NCBI RefSeq assembly: GCF_008638305.1
Contig: NZ_VTPZ01000017.1
Span: 1-60,012 of the forward strand
Direction: 5' to 3'
Length of the DNA stretch: 60,012 nt
From: Pseudomonas profundi
Lineage (GTDB): Bacteria > Pseudomonadota > Gammaproteobacteria > Pseudomonadales > Pseudomonadaceae
Shown here: in pieces, positions 8,953 to 17,313 of the stretch
Position numbering within the stretch: position 1 is the first letter of the stretch
Layout of the letters: each line of letters begins with the position of its first letter
Position numbers and translations under genes: made by a program
Notes under the pieces: generated by a model
The model's input: only the letters and a program-made list of their open reading frames with translations
What the model was told of the DNA's origin: nothing
The model's database searches: none

Positions 8953-9615
8953 ATGTACAACACTGATATGCCTTCACGTGGCGAATTGCCCAGCTCCGCG
9001 CGGCTGATTCGTTCAACCATTATCGCCGCCATCGTGGCGTTGCTGCTGCTGACAACCGTGGTAATGCCCGCTGAATACGCTCTGGATCCCACAGGCGCAG
9101 GCCGTCTGCTGGGTTTGACGGAGATGGGTGAAATCAAGGAACAGCTTGCGGAAGAAGCAGCCGCCGACGAGGCCGCGAAAATGGTAACGGCGCAGTCCAG
9201 CGAGGAGAGCGCACCAGAGCCCGCCGTAACTGCTTCCGAGACAGCCGCAGCGCCTGAACCTGACGCCGCGCCAAAAGCGGAGGCACCCGCTGCCGAACCC
9301 GAATGGCAGGATGAGGTGCGTGTAGTACTTACCCCCGGTGAAGGGACGGAGTTCAAACTCACCATGGAAGAAGGTGCCGTGGCGCGCTTTTTCTGGGTAT
9401 CCGAGGGTGGCCCCATCAACTACGACACCCACGGTGACGGCAGTGGCCAGTCCATCTCTTACGAGAAGGGCCGTGGTGTCTCGGAAGACGAAGGCGAACT
9501 GGAGGCTGCGTTCACAGGCAACCACGGCTGGTTTTTCCGCAACCGGAACGATGATGACATCACGCTGGTGCTTCGTACCAGCGGTAACTATGGCGAGTTA
9601 AAACGGGCGATCTGA
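8953..9615 (+). CDS. Transmembrane-anchored periplasmic protein of the HupE-like operon
   Basis: A 220-aa protein with one membrane helix near residues 22-46, a helical stretch, an Ala/Pro/Glu-rich linker (about residues 85-118) and a C-terminal beta-rich domain (about 120-220) with VRVVLTPGEGTEFKLTMEEG and GNHGWFFRNRN. The globular domain should hang in the periplasm. It begins 15 bp after the HupE-like gene with a GGAG ribosome site, so it is co-translated with it. Databases tend to call relatives simply transmembrane anchor protein. Histidines and acidic residues in the domain (DTHGDGSGQ, NHGW) could bind metal, but no catalytic motif is visible. Confidence 0.75.
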   Translation: MYNTDMPSRGELPSSARLIRSTIIAAIVALLLLTTVVMPAEYALDPTGAGRLLGLTEMGEIKEQLAEEAAADEAAKMVTAQSSEESAPEPAVTASETAAAPEPDAAPKAEAPAAEPEWQDEVRVVLTPGEGTEFKLTMEEGAVARFFWVSEGGPINYDTHGDGSGQSISYEKGRGVSEDEGELEAAFTGNHGWFFRNRNDDDITLVLRTSGNYGELKRAI

Positions 9616-10000
9616 TGTAGGAAGCCTGAATAGTCGCCGTCATGGCCGGGCCAGTCTCTACCCAACTGGCTCGGTTGATGATGAAGGGTGGTTTCACATG
9701 AGTGCTGATAGCTCCCTCAAAGTCTTTGGGGGCCTCGCGGGTCGATGGGTAGGACACTTAAGGTTGGTAGTTGTCGCTCTAACTCGGCAATACGGTCATA
9801 GAATGCTATTTTGCCTCCCATTTTCAGGTCAACCACCCCTTGGCTGCTATGCTCGTGGCAATGGTGGCTCGCAAGACGCTTTTTCACCATTGACTGGCAT
9901 ACGCGACGAGGCTGAGACAAACGACTCGAAAGGCTGGGCATGATCGGAACCCGACTTTAGCCAGAGCGACCCAGCTTACTACTGTACAGGAGCGACGACC
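9616..10000. other. Intergenic region without a recognised gene
   Basis: Short open frames exist on both strands (9698-9943 plus, 9717-9941 minus) but show no family signal, no signal peptide and weak ribosome sites. The minus frame ends in a plausible helix (FYDRIAELERQL) and could be a gene remnant. I do not call a gene. The right end carries the ribosome site of the microprotein at 10001. Confidence 0.4.
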
Positions 10001-10123
10001 ATGATGGACGGAATGATGAATGGAGGAGCAATGATGTGGGGTATGGGGCTGATAGGGCTTCTGGTCATTGTCCTCCTTGTCTTTGGAATCGTTGCCTTGG
10101 TGAAGTATCTGTTCAAAAAATGA
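10001..10123 (+). CDS. 40-aa Met-rich single-helix membrane microprotein
   Basis: An ATG preceded by AGGAG (9988-9992) opens a 40-codon frame. A methionine-rich head (MMDGMMNGGAMMWGMG) is followed by one hydrophobic helix and a basic tail (VKYLFKK), so it should sit in the inner membrane. Short proteins of this layout recur in proteobacterial copper islands. The methionines outside the helix could bind Cu(I). It stands alone between the HupE-like operon and the persulfide module. No known function; the coding call rests on ribosome site, composition and topology. Confidence 0.65.
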   Translation: MMDGMMNGGAMMWGMGLIGLLVIVLLVFGIVALVKYLFKK

Positions 10124-10364
10124 AGAGACCAAGCTTATTAGGCTCAGCATCGGCTGGCTAATTAGGGTGACGACCGCATTGATGCGATCATGCGGCAGGC
10201 AACTCTACATCTGAGTGGATAGGTAAAGATTGAGGGGATGGCAGCAAGGAGCCCTGCCACAGGCCAGCGATGCCGGTCAATGACCGATAGCCTGAACGAC
10301 CAGAAGCACACATCGTCCAAATAGATATTGGGCAACCCCGCCCCGCCTATCAACGGAGTTAACG

Positions 10365-11759
10365 ATGCTTGTTTTTGAGCCTGTGTATACAGATGGTCTG
10401 GCGCAGATTTCCTATTTAATCGGCGACAGCAAAGCGGCAGTGACTGCGGTAATTGATCCTCGTCGCGATATCGATATCTACGTGCGAATGGCGAAAGAGC
10501 GAGGCCTGCGAATCGCCTACGTTATCGAAACACACATCCACGCGGATTTCGTATCGGGTGCCCAGGCGCTGGCGAGCCGCACCGGTGCGCAGATCATCGG
10601 AGGCCGTTCCGATGCCTACCACTTCGATCTTCGCCAGGTCAGCGATGGCGAAACATTGAAGCTGGGTCAGGTACGAATGCAGATCATGCATTCGCCTGGG
10701 CATACGCCCGAACACATTTCGCTGCTACTGTTCGATGCGCAGCAGGGCGACCAGCCATTCGCGCTGTTCACAGGCGACACGCTGTTCAACCTCGACGTTG
10801 GGCGCCCCGATTTGCTTGGAGCCGGCAGCGAGCGGAAGCTGGCCGGCGAGCTGTTCCATACCCTCTTCGACCGCTATCTGCCACTGGGCGACCGGATAGA
10901 AGTGTATCCCTGCCACGGCGCCGGCTCGGCCTGTGGCAAATCGATTGGTGATCGGCGTCATTCCACCCTTGGCAACGAGCGGCTCTTCAATCCCGCTCTG
11001 CGGGAACAGCGTAGCGAAGAGGCGTTCATCGATTGGCTGCTGGCCGACATGCCGGAGCCGCCGCGTCACTACGCGCGCCTGAAGAAACTGAACGTGCGAC
11101 CCGCCGCGCAGATGGAAGGCCCCTCGCTGCCACCACCCCTGTCGCCCCAGGATTTCGAAACGCTCGCCGGGGGCGGCAACGGCATGCAGGTCGTGGACAT
11201 CCGCTCGATACTGGCCTTTGGCGGCGGGCATGTGCCGGGTGCCATCAACATTGCGTTGCGTAACGAGTTCGTCAACTGGGCGGGAAGGATGCTCAATGAC
11301 TCTCGCCCGATCCTGCTGGTGGGCGAGTCGGCAGACGATGTCCATCAAGCCGTCACCCAACTCTACCGCATCGGGCTGGATGACATCCGAGGCTACCTGC
11401 GCAACGGCATGACGGACTGGCAGAACGCGGCACTACCGTTGAACAGGCTGCAGGAGTGGACCGTCCACGAGCTGAACGCCCGACGCGAAGAGACCGAGGT
11501 ACAGGTGCTCGATGTGCGCAGTCCGAATGAGGTTGCCAACGGTTGGGTGCCCGGCGCGAAGCATATATTCGTTGCCCATCTTGCCGATCAGCTTGACGAG
11601 CTGGACCCGAATAAGACCATTGCTATCTACTGCGGATCCGGCTATCGCGCCTCCATCGCCGCCAGCATCTTAAAGAAAGCCGGCTTCTCCGACGTGGCGA
11701 ACATTCCAGGGTCCTGGGCGGCGTGGAACGCTGCAGGTCTGCCTGTTGAAACTAGCTGA
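10365..11759 (+). CDS. MBL-fold hydrolase fused to two rhodanese domains (persulfide dioxygenase type)
   Basis: A 464-aa cytoplasmic protein. Residues about 1-240 form a metallo-beta-lactamase domain with THIHADF, HSPGHTPEH and FTGDTLF, the iron-site motifs of ETHE1-like persulfide dioxygenases. Two rhodanese domains follow, about 265-360 and 370-464. The first has no cysteine at the active-loop position (ILLVGESADD) and is probably non-catalytic. The second has the loop CGSGYRAS with its catalytic cysteine. The family oxidises glutathione persulfide to sulfite and exchanges sulfane sulfur. A GGAG site precedes the ATG. It converges on the TauE sulfite exporter gene, which suits removal of the sulfite it makes. 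Confidence 0.88.
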   Translation: MLVFEPVYTDGLAQISYLIGDSKAAVTAVIDPRRDIDIYVRMAKERGLRIAYVIETHIHADFVSGAQALASRTGAQIIGGRSDAYHFDLRQVSDGETLKLGQVRMQIMHSPGHTPEHISLLLFDAQQGDQPFALFTGDTLFNLDVGRPDLLGAGSERKLAGELFHTLFDRYLPLGDRIEVYPCHGAGSACGKSIGDRRHSTLGNERLFNPALREQRSEEAFIDWLLADMPEPPRHYARLKKLNVRPAAQMEGPSLPPPLSPQDFETLAGGGNGMQVVDIRSILAFGGGHVPGAINIALRNEFVNWAGRMLNDSRPILLVGESADDVHQAVTQLYRIGLDDIRGYLRNGMTDWQNAALPLNRLQEWTVHELNARREETEVQVLDVRSPNEVANGWVPGAKHIFVAHLADQLDELDPNKTIAIYCGSGYRASIAASILKKAGFSDVANIPGSWAAWNAAGLPVETS

Positions 11760-11827
11760 ACCGAGCGGTGGGTCAGGCTTTCCCCGGCCCACACAAAACG
11801 ACGTATGACGCCAATGTGGTTGCCCTG

Positions 11828-12613
11828 TTACAGCACTACACGTAACAGCAAGGCGGTCGCCGCAATGGCTGCGACCAGGCCGAAGGCCCTTTGCAGAACC
11901 TGCCCGTTCAGATGTGCCGAGACGAAACGCCCGGCGACCATGCCGATGACGGCACCTGCCGAAAATGGAAGGGCGACCGCCCACAGAATGCTGCCCGCCA
12001 GCGCTGCGGACGACACACCGCTAAGCGAGACGAGCCCGATGACCGCCAATGAGGTTGCCGCGATCGAGCGCATAGGCAGATCGCTGAAACGGCTCAGCGC
12101 CGGAACCAGAACGAAACCACCGCCTACCCCCAGCAGCCCTGACAGAAAACCCGCCAAGGCGCCAGATGCAGCCACCGTCGCCGCACAACGAGACGTCCAA
12201 GGAAAACGACCGGTCTGAGGGTTCAGGCGACAGGGAACAGCCTCCGTGGTTGGCTCACTGTTGTCCGGACGTTTCAAGGAGTTGAATGCAACCCAGAACA
12301 GCACCATGGCAAAAATTACGGCAAGCACGTTGTGCTCTACCCGCCCGGCCGTCCAGACCCCAACAGGGGCAAGCAGCACGCCGCAGCACGCCATCAAAGC
12401 CGCTGCCTTGTAACGGACGACGCCATCCCTGAGCCCAATGATTGCGCCGATCCAGGCGGCCAGGCCGACGGCCATCAAGCCGATTGGAGCGGCCTGTGGC
12501 AAGTCGAGCCCAACCATGAATATCAGCAGGGGAACCGTGAGAATACCGCCGCCTGCGCCCGTCAACGCTAGAACAATACCGACGAGCATCCCGAGTCCGA
12601 TCTCAATCGTCAT
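11828..12613 (-). CDS. TauE/SafE family sulfite/sulfonate exporter
   Basis: A 261-aa membrane protein made of two homologous halves with the TauE/SafE signature glycine loops (ALTGAGGGILTVPLL and GLLGVGGGFVLVPAL) and about eight hydrophobic segments. The family exports sulfite or organosulfonates. It is the last gene of the minus-strand set led by the ArsR-type regulator, 57 bp after the first YeeE/YedE gene. Persulfide oxidation by the neighbouring dioxygenases would yield sulfite, the likely substrate. Confidence 0.85.
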   Translation of the reverse strand: MTIEIGLGMLVGIVLALTGAGGGILTVPLLIFMVGLDLPQAAPIGLMAVGLAAWIGAIIGLRDGVVRYKAAALMACCGVLLAPVGVWTAGRVEHNVLAVIFAMVLFWVAFNSLKRPDNSEPTTEAVPCRLNPQTGRFPWTSRCAATVAASGALAGFLSGLLGVGGGFVLVPALSRFSDLPMRSIAATSLAVIGLVSLSGVSSAALAGSILWAVALPFSAGAVIGMVAGRFVSAHLNGQVLQRAFGLVAAIAATALLLRVVL

Positions 12614-12670
12614 AGCCAGCCTTCAGTCTCTATTCCATGCCCTCGCGCCCTGAACCTTTAACGCGCCTGA

Positions 12671-13096
12671 TCACCGCGACGTCGCCGACAGGCGCGTTCG
12701 GAGCTCGTACAGACCCATTCCTACAAGCATCGCAACGACGAAAATAACCGGCTCCGCATTACCACTTGCGAGCGAGGCCACCGCGGGTCCCGGACAGTAA
12801 CCTGCTAAACCCCAGCCTGCACCGAACGCCAAACCGCCCAGGACGAGACGGCGGTCGATTTGGCTGGCGGTGGGCAATCGCATGGTATCGCCCAGGATCG
12901 ACCGGGATCGTTTGGAAGCGAAATGGAATCCGACACTCGCCACCAGAATGGCGCCTGCCATGACGAACGCGAGCGAAGGATCCCACGCACCTGCCAGATC
13001 AAGGAATGCAATGACCTTCGACGGGTCAGTCATGCCCGATAAGATCAAGCCGAGCCCGAACACCAGACCCGCTACAAATGCACTCAACAGCTTCAT
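12671..13096 (-). CDS. YeeE/YedE family protein (second, DUF6691-like half)
   Basis: A 141-aa membrane protein with about four hydrophobic segments and the motif GLILSGMTDPSKVIAFLDLAG, followed by AGYCPGPAVASL with its cysteine. YeeE/YedE relatives move thiosulfate or other sulfur compounds. Here, as in many sulfide-handling clusters, the fold is split into two short genes. This one lies 9 bp behind its partner and starts after a GAGG ribosome site. Confidence 0.85.
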   Translation of the reverse strand: MKLLSAFVAGLVFGLGLILSGMTDPSKVIAFLDLAGAWDPSLAFVMAGAILVASVGFHFASKRSRSILGDTMRLPTASQIDRRLVLGGLAFGAGWGLAGYCPGPAVASLASGNAEPVIFVVAMLVGMGLYELRTRLSATSR

Positions 13097-13105
13097 GCCA
13101 ATACC

Positions 13106-13537
13106 TCAGCCGAATAGGTGGCGTACGATGAAAACAGTCACGAAGCCGCTGGCCATGAACAGGGTCGTAGCAACGAACGAACGCGGCGAGCGACGAGACA
13201 ATCCGCACACCCCGTGCCCGCTGGTGCAACCGGAGCCATACCGGGTGCCGACGCCGACCAATAAGCCGGCGACAATAAGCGTTGCTGTGCCCGCATTGAT
13301 GTCGACGGCAGGCAATGCGAAAGAGGTTTGGAACAGCAGCGGCGCGACGACCAAGCCTGCTACGAACGAAACACGCCAAAGCACGTCGCCGTTCACGGGA
13401 CGCAACAAACCGCCAATCACACCGCTGATGCCGGCGATACGCCCATTCATAAGGATGAATAGAGTGGCAGCGAGACCAATCAGCGCTCCCCCAGCCAGCG
13501 AAGACCAGGGTGTGAAATTTGTCCAATCGATCATCAT
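13106..13537 (-). CDS. YeeE/YedE family protein (first half)
   Basis: A 143-aa membrane protein with [20 protein letters not shown] and the cysteine motif [16 protein letters not shown], typical of the sulfur-transporting YeeE/YedE family. It overlaps the stop codon of the ArsR-type regulator by four bases, so the two are translationally coupled. It pairs with the next gene to make the complete carrier. Sulfur compound import or export cannot be told from the sequence. Confidence 0.87.
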   Translation of the reverse strand: MMIDWTNFTPWSSLAGGALIGLAATLFILMNGRIAGISGVIGGLLRPVNGDVLWRVSFVAGLVVAPLLFQTSFALPAVDINAGTATLIVAGLLVGVGTRYGSGCTSGHGVCGLSRRSPRSFVATTLFMASGFVTVFIVRHLFG

Positions 13538-13872
13538 ACGAATGTCTCTTCGGCTTCAGGATGCTGGCAGTAGAGCCTGTACAGTACCTGCATGACCTCC
13601 ATCGCCTGATAGCTAGCGATGCTGTAGTGGACCTGCTTGCCTTCCCGGCGAGTGGTGACCAGGCCGCTGTTGCGCAACACAGTGAGCTGCTGAGACAAAG
13701 TCGGTTGCACGATACCTGTCGTGGTTGCGAGGTCGCCTACGCAATATTCTCCTTGCGTCAGCTGACACAACAGTAGCAGGCGATCCGGGTTGGCTAGGAC
13801 CTTCAACAGGCCGCAGGCTTCCGTCGCGCTGCTATGTAACGTTTCAATATTGATGCCTACTATCGAGGCCAT
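13534..13872 (-). CDS. ArsR-family repressor of the BigR/SqrR persulfide-sensing type
   Basis: A 112-aa winged-helix repressor ([37 protein letters not shown]). Cys44 in GEYCVGDL and Cys102 in YRLYCQHP are placed like the redox pair of BigR and SqrR, which form a polysulfide bridge and leave DNA when persulfide rises. I chose the ATG at 13872; an upstream TTG at 13905 would add 11 residues. It leads the yeeE-yeeE-tauE operon and diverges from the membrane protein/dioxygenase pair. The operator-like A/T palindromes lie just upstream. Confidence 0.85.
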   Translation of the reverse strand: MASIVGINIETLHSSATEACGLLKVLANPDRLLLLCQLTQGEYCVGDLATTTGIVQPTLSQQLTVLRNSGLVTTRREGKQVHYSIASYQAMEVMQVLYRLYCQHPEAEETFV

Positions 13873-13910
13873 GATCACACCGCTGGAAATGGATAGATTT
13901 GACAATACAT

Positions 13911-13945
13911 TATACTAGTATATATTACGATATATTGATATATCG
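13911..13945. promoter_or_regulatory. A/T-rich palindromes, probable BigR/SqrR operator
   Basis: Two perfect dyads sit immediately upstream of the repressor: TATACTAGTATA at 13911-13922 and CGATATATTGATATATCG at 13928-13945. BigR-type regulators bind A/T-rich palindromes overlapping the -10 region. The position between divergent transcription units fits control of both. Confidence 0.7.
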
Positions 13946-14081
13946 TTTTAAACAGCTATCCTCGTCCTTGCGCTTAGAGGAAGTCGACGCGCAACCCAGC
14001 TTCGATTTGTGCAGGGGCTGTTTCATCTTCCTTTCACAGCGCCCAGGCACAGCTAACCAAGGCATACTTCTGGAGTCGGTC

Positions 14082-14516
14082 ATGACATCTAGCCATCAGA
14101 ACATCGCAACGGGCAACCAAGCAGATCGAGTTCGTAGCTCAACGTCCCCCGGCCTCAATCGCACGGTTGATCGCCAAACGGATGAAAATATTCAGCAGTT
14201 CAGCCGCCTTGATCGTCGCGCAATCTCCCAACGAATCGATGCTCTGGACCTCGAGTGGGACGTCGAGCGCGTGCTCGAAGTCAATGCATCAACGCTCGCG
14301 CTGTCCGGGCTCGTGCTCGGGCTTACGGTGAGTAAAAGATGGTTCCTGTTACCTGGGGTCGTGCTCCCCTTCTTACTGCAACACGGCTTGCAGGGCTGGT
14401 GCCCGCCGCTTTCGATTCTGCGCCGCCTGGGTGTTCGTACACGTGGCGAGATCGACCGAGAGAAGTTTGCGTTGCTTGAGGCTCTGGAACACCCGCCGCT
14501 AAATACTCACCACTAA
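14082..14516 (+). CDS. DUF2892/YgaP-like small membrane protein
   Basis: A 144-aa protein. The ATG at 14082 follows a GGAG site; the longer frame starting at 13899 would run through the promoter region. Residues about 1-65 are polar. The C-terminal part has two membrane helices (STLALSGLVLGLTVS and RWFLLPGVVLPFLLQ) followed by GLQGWCPPLSILRRLGVRT, matching the membrane domain that accompanies rhodaneses such as YgaP (DUF2892). It lies 12 bp before the persulfide dioxygenase and presumably works with it at the membrane. Confidence 0.8.
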   Translation: MTSSHQNIATGNQADRVRSSTSPGLNRTVDRQTDENIQQFSRLDRRAISQRIDALDLEWDVERVLEVNASTLALSGLVLGLTVSKRWFLLPGVVLPFLLQHGLQGWCPPLSILRRLGVRTRGEIDREKFALLEALEHPPLNTHH

Positions 14517-14528
14517 ACGAGTGTCATC

Positions 14529-15278
14529 ATGATATTCCGCCAGTTGTTCGAGCCCGTGTCTTCTACCTATACCTACTTGCTTGGCTGCGAAGACACTGGG
14601 CAGGCGGTGCTCATTGATCCCGTCATTTCCATGATGGATCGCGACCTGACTGTACTGGCCGAACTGGATCTGAAGCTTGCCTATACGCTGGACACCCATA
14701 TACATGCCGATCACATCACCGCGGCGCTGGAGCTAAAGAAAAAAACGGGCTGCCTAACCGCGGCCCCAGCCATGGATCAGTTGCCCTGCACGGATGTAGG
14801 CGTTCAAGACGGCACACGCCTCGTGGTCGGCACTCTCAACTTCATGCCGCTGCACACACCTGGACATACAGACGGGCACTTCGCCTATCTGCTTGAGAAC
14901 CGCCTGTTCAGCGGTGACGCCCTGCTCATTGACGGGTGCGGCAGAACCGATTTTCAAAATGGCAGTGCCGATGACCTTTTTCGCAGCGTGAAAAACAAGT
15001 TGTTCGCTTTGCCGGGCGACACGCTAGTCTACCCGGGGCACGACTACCATGGCCGCCGGGTATCGACTATCGCGCAGGAAAAACAGCGCAACCCTCGGCT
15101 AGGCGAAGCGATATCTCTAGAGCGGTTCAAGGAGATCATGGCTGGGTTGAACCTACCGTATCCAAAGTTCATTGATCATGCTGTCCCTGGGAATCGCCAG
15201 TGCGGTGTGTGTCCGCCTAACCTGACGGTAAACTTTCGCCATTACTGCGAACAGGTGGAACACAGTCCGCAGGGTTGA
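14529..15278 (+). CDS. Persulfide dioxygenase (ETHE1-like MBL-fold protein)
   Basis: A 249-aa metallo-beta-lactamase-fold protein with the mononuclear iron motifs THIHADH, HTPGHTDGH, SGDALLIDGCGRTDFQ and YPGHDYHGR. The DGCGRTDFQ stretch is characteristic of ETHE1-type persulfide dioxygenases. It oxidises glutathione persulfide to sulfite in the cytoplasm. It forms an operon with the DUF2892 membrane protein, divergent from the BigR-type repressor. With the rhodanese fusion at 10365 it gives this island two dioxygenase-type enzymes. Confidence 0.88.
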   Translation: MIFRQLFEPVSSTYTYLLGCEDTGQAVLIDPVISMMDRDLTVLAELDLKLAYTLDTHIHADHITAALELKKKTGCLTAAPAMDQLPCTDVGVQDGTRLVVGTLNFMPLHTPGHTDGHFAYLLENRLFSGDALLIDGCGRTDFQNGSADDLFRSVKNKLFALPGDTLVYPGHDYHGRRVSTIAQEKQRNPRLGEAISLERFKEIMAGLNLPYPKFIDHAVPGNRQCGVCPPNLTVNFRHYCEQVEHSPQG

Positions 15279-15345
15279 GCGAAGGTCAGTTTTGAGTCTA
15301 TAGCTTGTCGCTACCTGCGGCAGGCCACTGATCAACAGCAAAATC

Positions 15346-15755
15346 CTAATCCTTGCGCCCCAGCTCGGCGATACGCTTCTTGTCGCCCCGCGCCTGGGCG
15401 CGTTCATTCTGAAGTTGCGTCTGGGCAGAGAGCTGGCCACTGATGCACGCCTGCCGCCACGCTTTGACTTGCTCGGGGTACGCCCCTTTGCTGCGGCAGT
15501 ACTCACTCACCTCGATCTCCGAGAGGGTCGCGGCCTCCAGCACCACCGCGAACTTGGTTTCAGCGGACCAGTCATCGGAGAGTTTCTTGTTTCCTGGCAC
15601 AACGGCTCCTTCTGCCTTGGTCTGTTTGCGCCAACCATACAGGGTGACTTCGCTGATGCCCTCCTGGCGTGCAACCTCAGTCACGGGCCGGTTCAAGGGA
15701 GTAGCAGCGTCTTTAGCAGGGCTAGTTTACGTTCAGGTGAATAACGCGGCAGTAC
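15346..15755 (-). pseudogene. IS3-family transposase OrfA remnant
   Basis: Minus-strand translation gives RYSPERKLALLKTLL, then, after a +1 shift, NRPVTEVARQEGISEVTLYGWRKQTKAEG and KFAVVLEAATLSEIEVSEYCRSKG. These are the helix-turn-helix parts of an IS3-type OrfA. The reading frame breaks near 15695 and the C-terminal end is cut at 15346 (ELGRKD-stop). OrfB with the DDE domain is absent. It is a decayed insertion sequence. Confidence 0.8.
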
Positions 15756-16031
15756 AGAGTTTTGATAAATTCGATCAGGCGACAACTATCCTGACGCCGG
15801 GGACGGGGGGACCCCTCCCCGATCGCATCCAGGTCGATGGTCGGCCCCGCGCTGCGGAATGACAACTAGCTTACGGTGTGGTGCCGTGTAAAGTACGCGA
15901 TGAACTCCTCACCCTTGACGGCGAGATCCTCAGTATCCTGCACACAACCTTCATATAGACTCGGCTTCTTAAGTTTTTCCCGCGGGCCGTCGATGCTATT
16001 AACCGCCGAGTGTCTGGTCCTGGTTTTTAAA
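15756..16031. other. Unassigned stretch downstream of the UppS-like gene
   Basis: A minus-strand frame (15866-16105) ends in GEEFIAYFTRHHTVS and overlaps the 3' end of the UppS-like gene. I cannot match it to a family. No transposase or RNA gene is evident. Confidence 0.35.
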
Positions 16032-16627
16032 TCAAGCGAGTGCGCCCTCAAAATGGCGTGGTGCAAAGTCTGGCCAATATTCATCCCTGACATAGAAATC
16101 CGCATAAACTGATTGCACCGGGAGAAAACCGCTTAATCGCGATCCCCCTCCCCAGCGTACGATTAAATCCAGACGTGAAACTTCATCTGAACGCAGGCCA
16201 CCGTTTTGAAGACCGGCCAGATCCCATTCCCAACCATAGTTGACAAGTAAATTTACCTTCATTCCGACACCTTGGCGCTGCCGATATTCTTTTAATTCCC
16301 CGGGAAATTGTGCCGAGGTCTCATCGCCGACAACAAGAAGCGCGGCTCCCCGGCGTACGATCTCTAAAGCGAATGTAACGGTGGCCTCGCTGAAGGCCGT
16401 TTTCTGAATGGAAGGCCGCTTGGTGTCGTCCTGGGTGAAGCAGAAGATTGACGTTTCCTTGATCCCGCATTCTTTACATTTCTCGTACAACAACAATCCT
16501 GGGTCGATACCATGAATATATCCCGCTTCTTTGGGCAGGTCGTGGTCCAGAGCCCAGAGCCCAGAGCCCAGAGACGGTTTCCATCGGGGATGAAACCGAC
16601 ATGACACGGAGTATTATTTTTCGCCAT
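16032..16627 (-). pseudogene. UppS-like Z-isoprenyl diphosphate synthase, frameshifted by a 7-bp tandem repeat
   Basis: Starting at ATG 16627 the frame reads AKNNTPCHVGFIPDGN, the phosphate-binding start of undecaprenyl/Z-isoprenyl diphosphate synthases with the catalytic Asp. The rest lies in another frame: LPKEAGYIHGIDPG, KETSIFCFTQDDTKRP, and the C-terminal DEYWPDFAPRHFEGALA. The shift falls exactly on a (CTCTGGG) tandem array at 16547-16573. With two units instead of about four the text reads DGNRLWALDHDLPKEAG, the family's usual length. The protein would condense isopentenyl diphosphate to a polyprenyl carrier. As sequenced it is off; 2 or 5 units would restore it. It may be a pseudogene, a phase-variable gene or an assembly error. 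Confidence 0.75.
16547..16573. repeat. (CCAGAGC)n tandem repeat, 3.9 units
   Basis: Three full copies of CCAGAGC and a six-base partial copy run without a mismatch inside the UppS-like coding region. Seven is not a multiple of three, so each unit gained or lost changes the frame. Confidence 0.95.
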
Positions 16628-16863
16628 TGCAAACACCCTCTCAATATCCCGCAAACTGTCAAATAGAGATTCATCTCAATAGTCGGTCGGCTATTGCAAG
16701 ACCCAGCGGGGAAGGCTTAACGTGAACGTGAAGGCGCACCCGATCCAAGGCCTGTTACTGACAGTTAAGACGACATTTCTAAGGGGCGGAGCATTGCCCC
16801 ACTGCTAGTGTTGGTTGTCACAGCAGGCTTTTTATCCTTCCAGCTTGCTCAACTCGCCAGGTA

Positions 16864-17313
16864 TCAAGGATAGTTCGCTATGACCTTTTCCCCTCCTGCG
16901 CTCACACCGATCACCTTATACGGGTGGACAATCCCTGGAACCTCCATGCCAGGCGACCCCGCTGGCATTCCAGGTACCGCAATGCCTTGCAAGTCGGAGC
17001 GTTTCGACAATTCAGTAACCTGCGCAGCCGGTACATGACCTTCAATGAACTTGCCATTCAGAGTGGCTGTGTGGCACGAAGCGAGGTGGCGAGGGACACC
17101 CAGTTTGCGCTTGACCGCCATCATGTCCTGCTCGACGTGATCAATGACCTGAAAGCCTTGTTCTTCCATATAGGAGACCCAGCTTTTACAGCAACCGCAG
17201 TTGGCGTCCCGATGGACTTCTATGGCTGGTTGTGGCGCTGCTGCGTGGGCCGTTGCCGTCGCGAAGAATAACGTTGCGATCGCTAGTCGAACTTTGCTGA
17301 ATTTAATGTTCAT
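16864..17313 (-). CDS. DUF411 periplasmic metal-binding protein
   Basis: A 149-aa protein with a signal peptide (residues about 1-26, ending AHAAAP) and the DUF411 core: IEVHRDANCGCCKSWVSYME, then HLASCHTATLNGKFIEGHVPA, and a C-terminal YKVIGV. The CGCC motif, a later Cys-His and conserved methionines suit copper binding. DUF411 genes regularly lie next to copper resistance genes. A longer open frame upstream is only a shadow of the cytochrome gene. The real start at 17313 overlaps the cytochrome stop by 11 bases, so the two are coupled. Confidence 0.85.
   Translation of the reverse strand: MNIKFSKVRLAIATLFFATATAHAAAPQPAIEVHRDANCGCCKSWVSYMEEQGFQVIDHVEQDMMAVKRKLGVPRHLASCHTATLNGKFIEGHVPAAQVTELSKRSDLQGIAVPGMPAGSPGMEVPGIVHPYKVIGVSAGGEKVIANYP

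Noticed and set aside
9698..9943. 81-aa frame and its minus-strand counterpart between the anchored protein and the microprotein
   Set aside because: No signal peptide, no ribosome site and no recognisable domain; reported only as an intergenic stretch.
16547..16573. CRISPR or direct-repeat array reading of the 7-bp repeats
   Set aside because: Units are contiguous, only 7 bp and without spacers.
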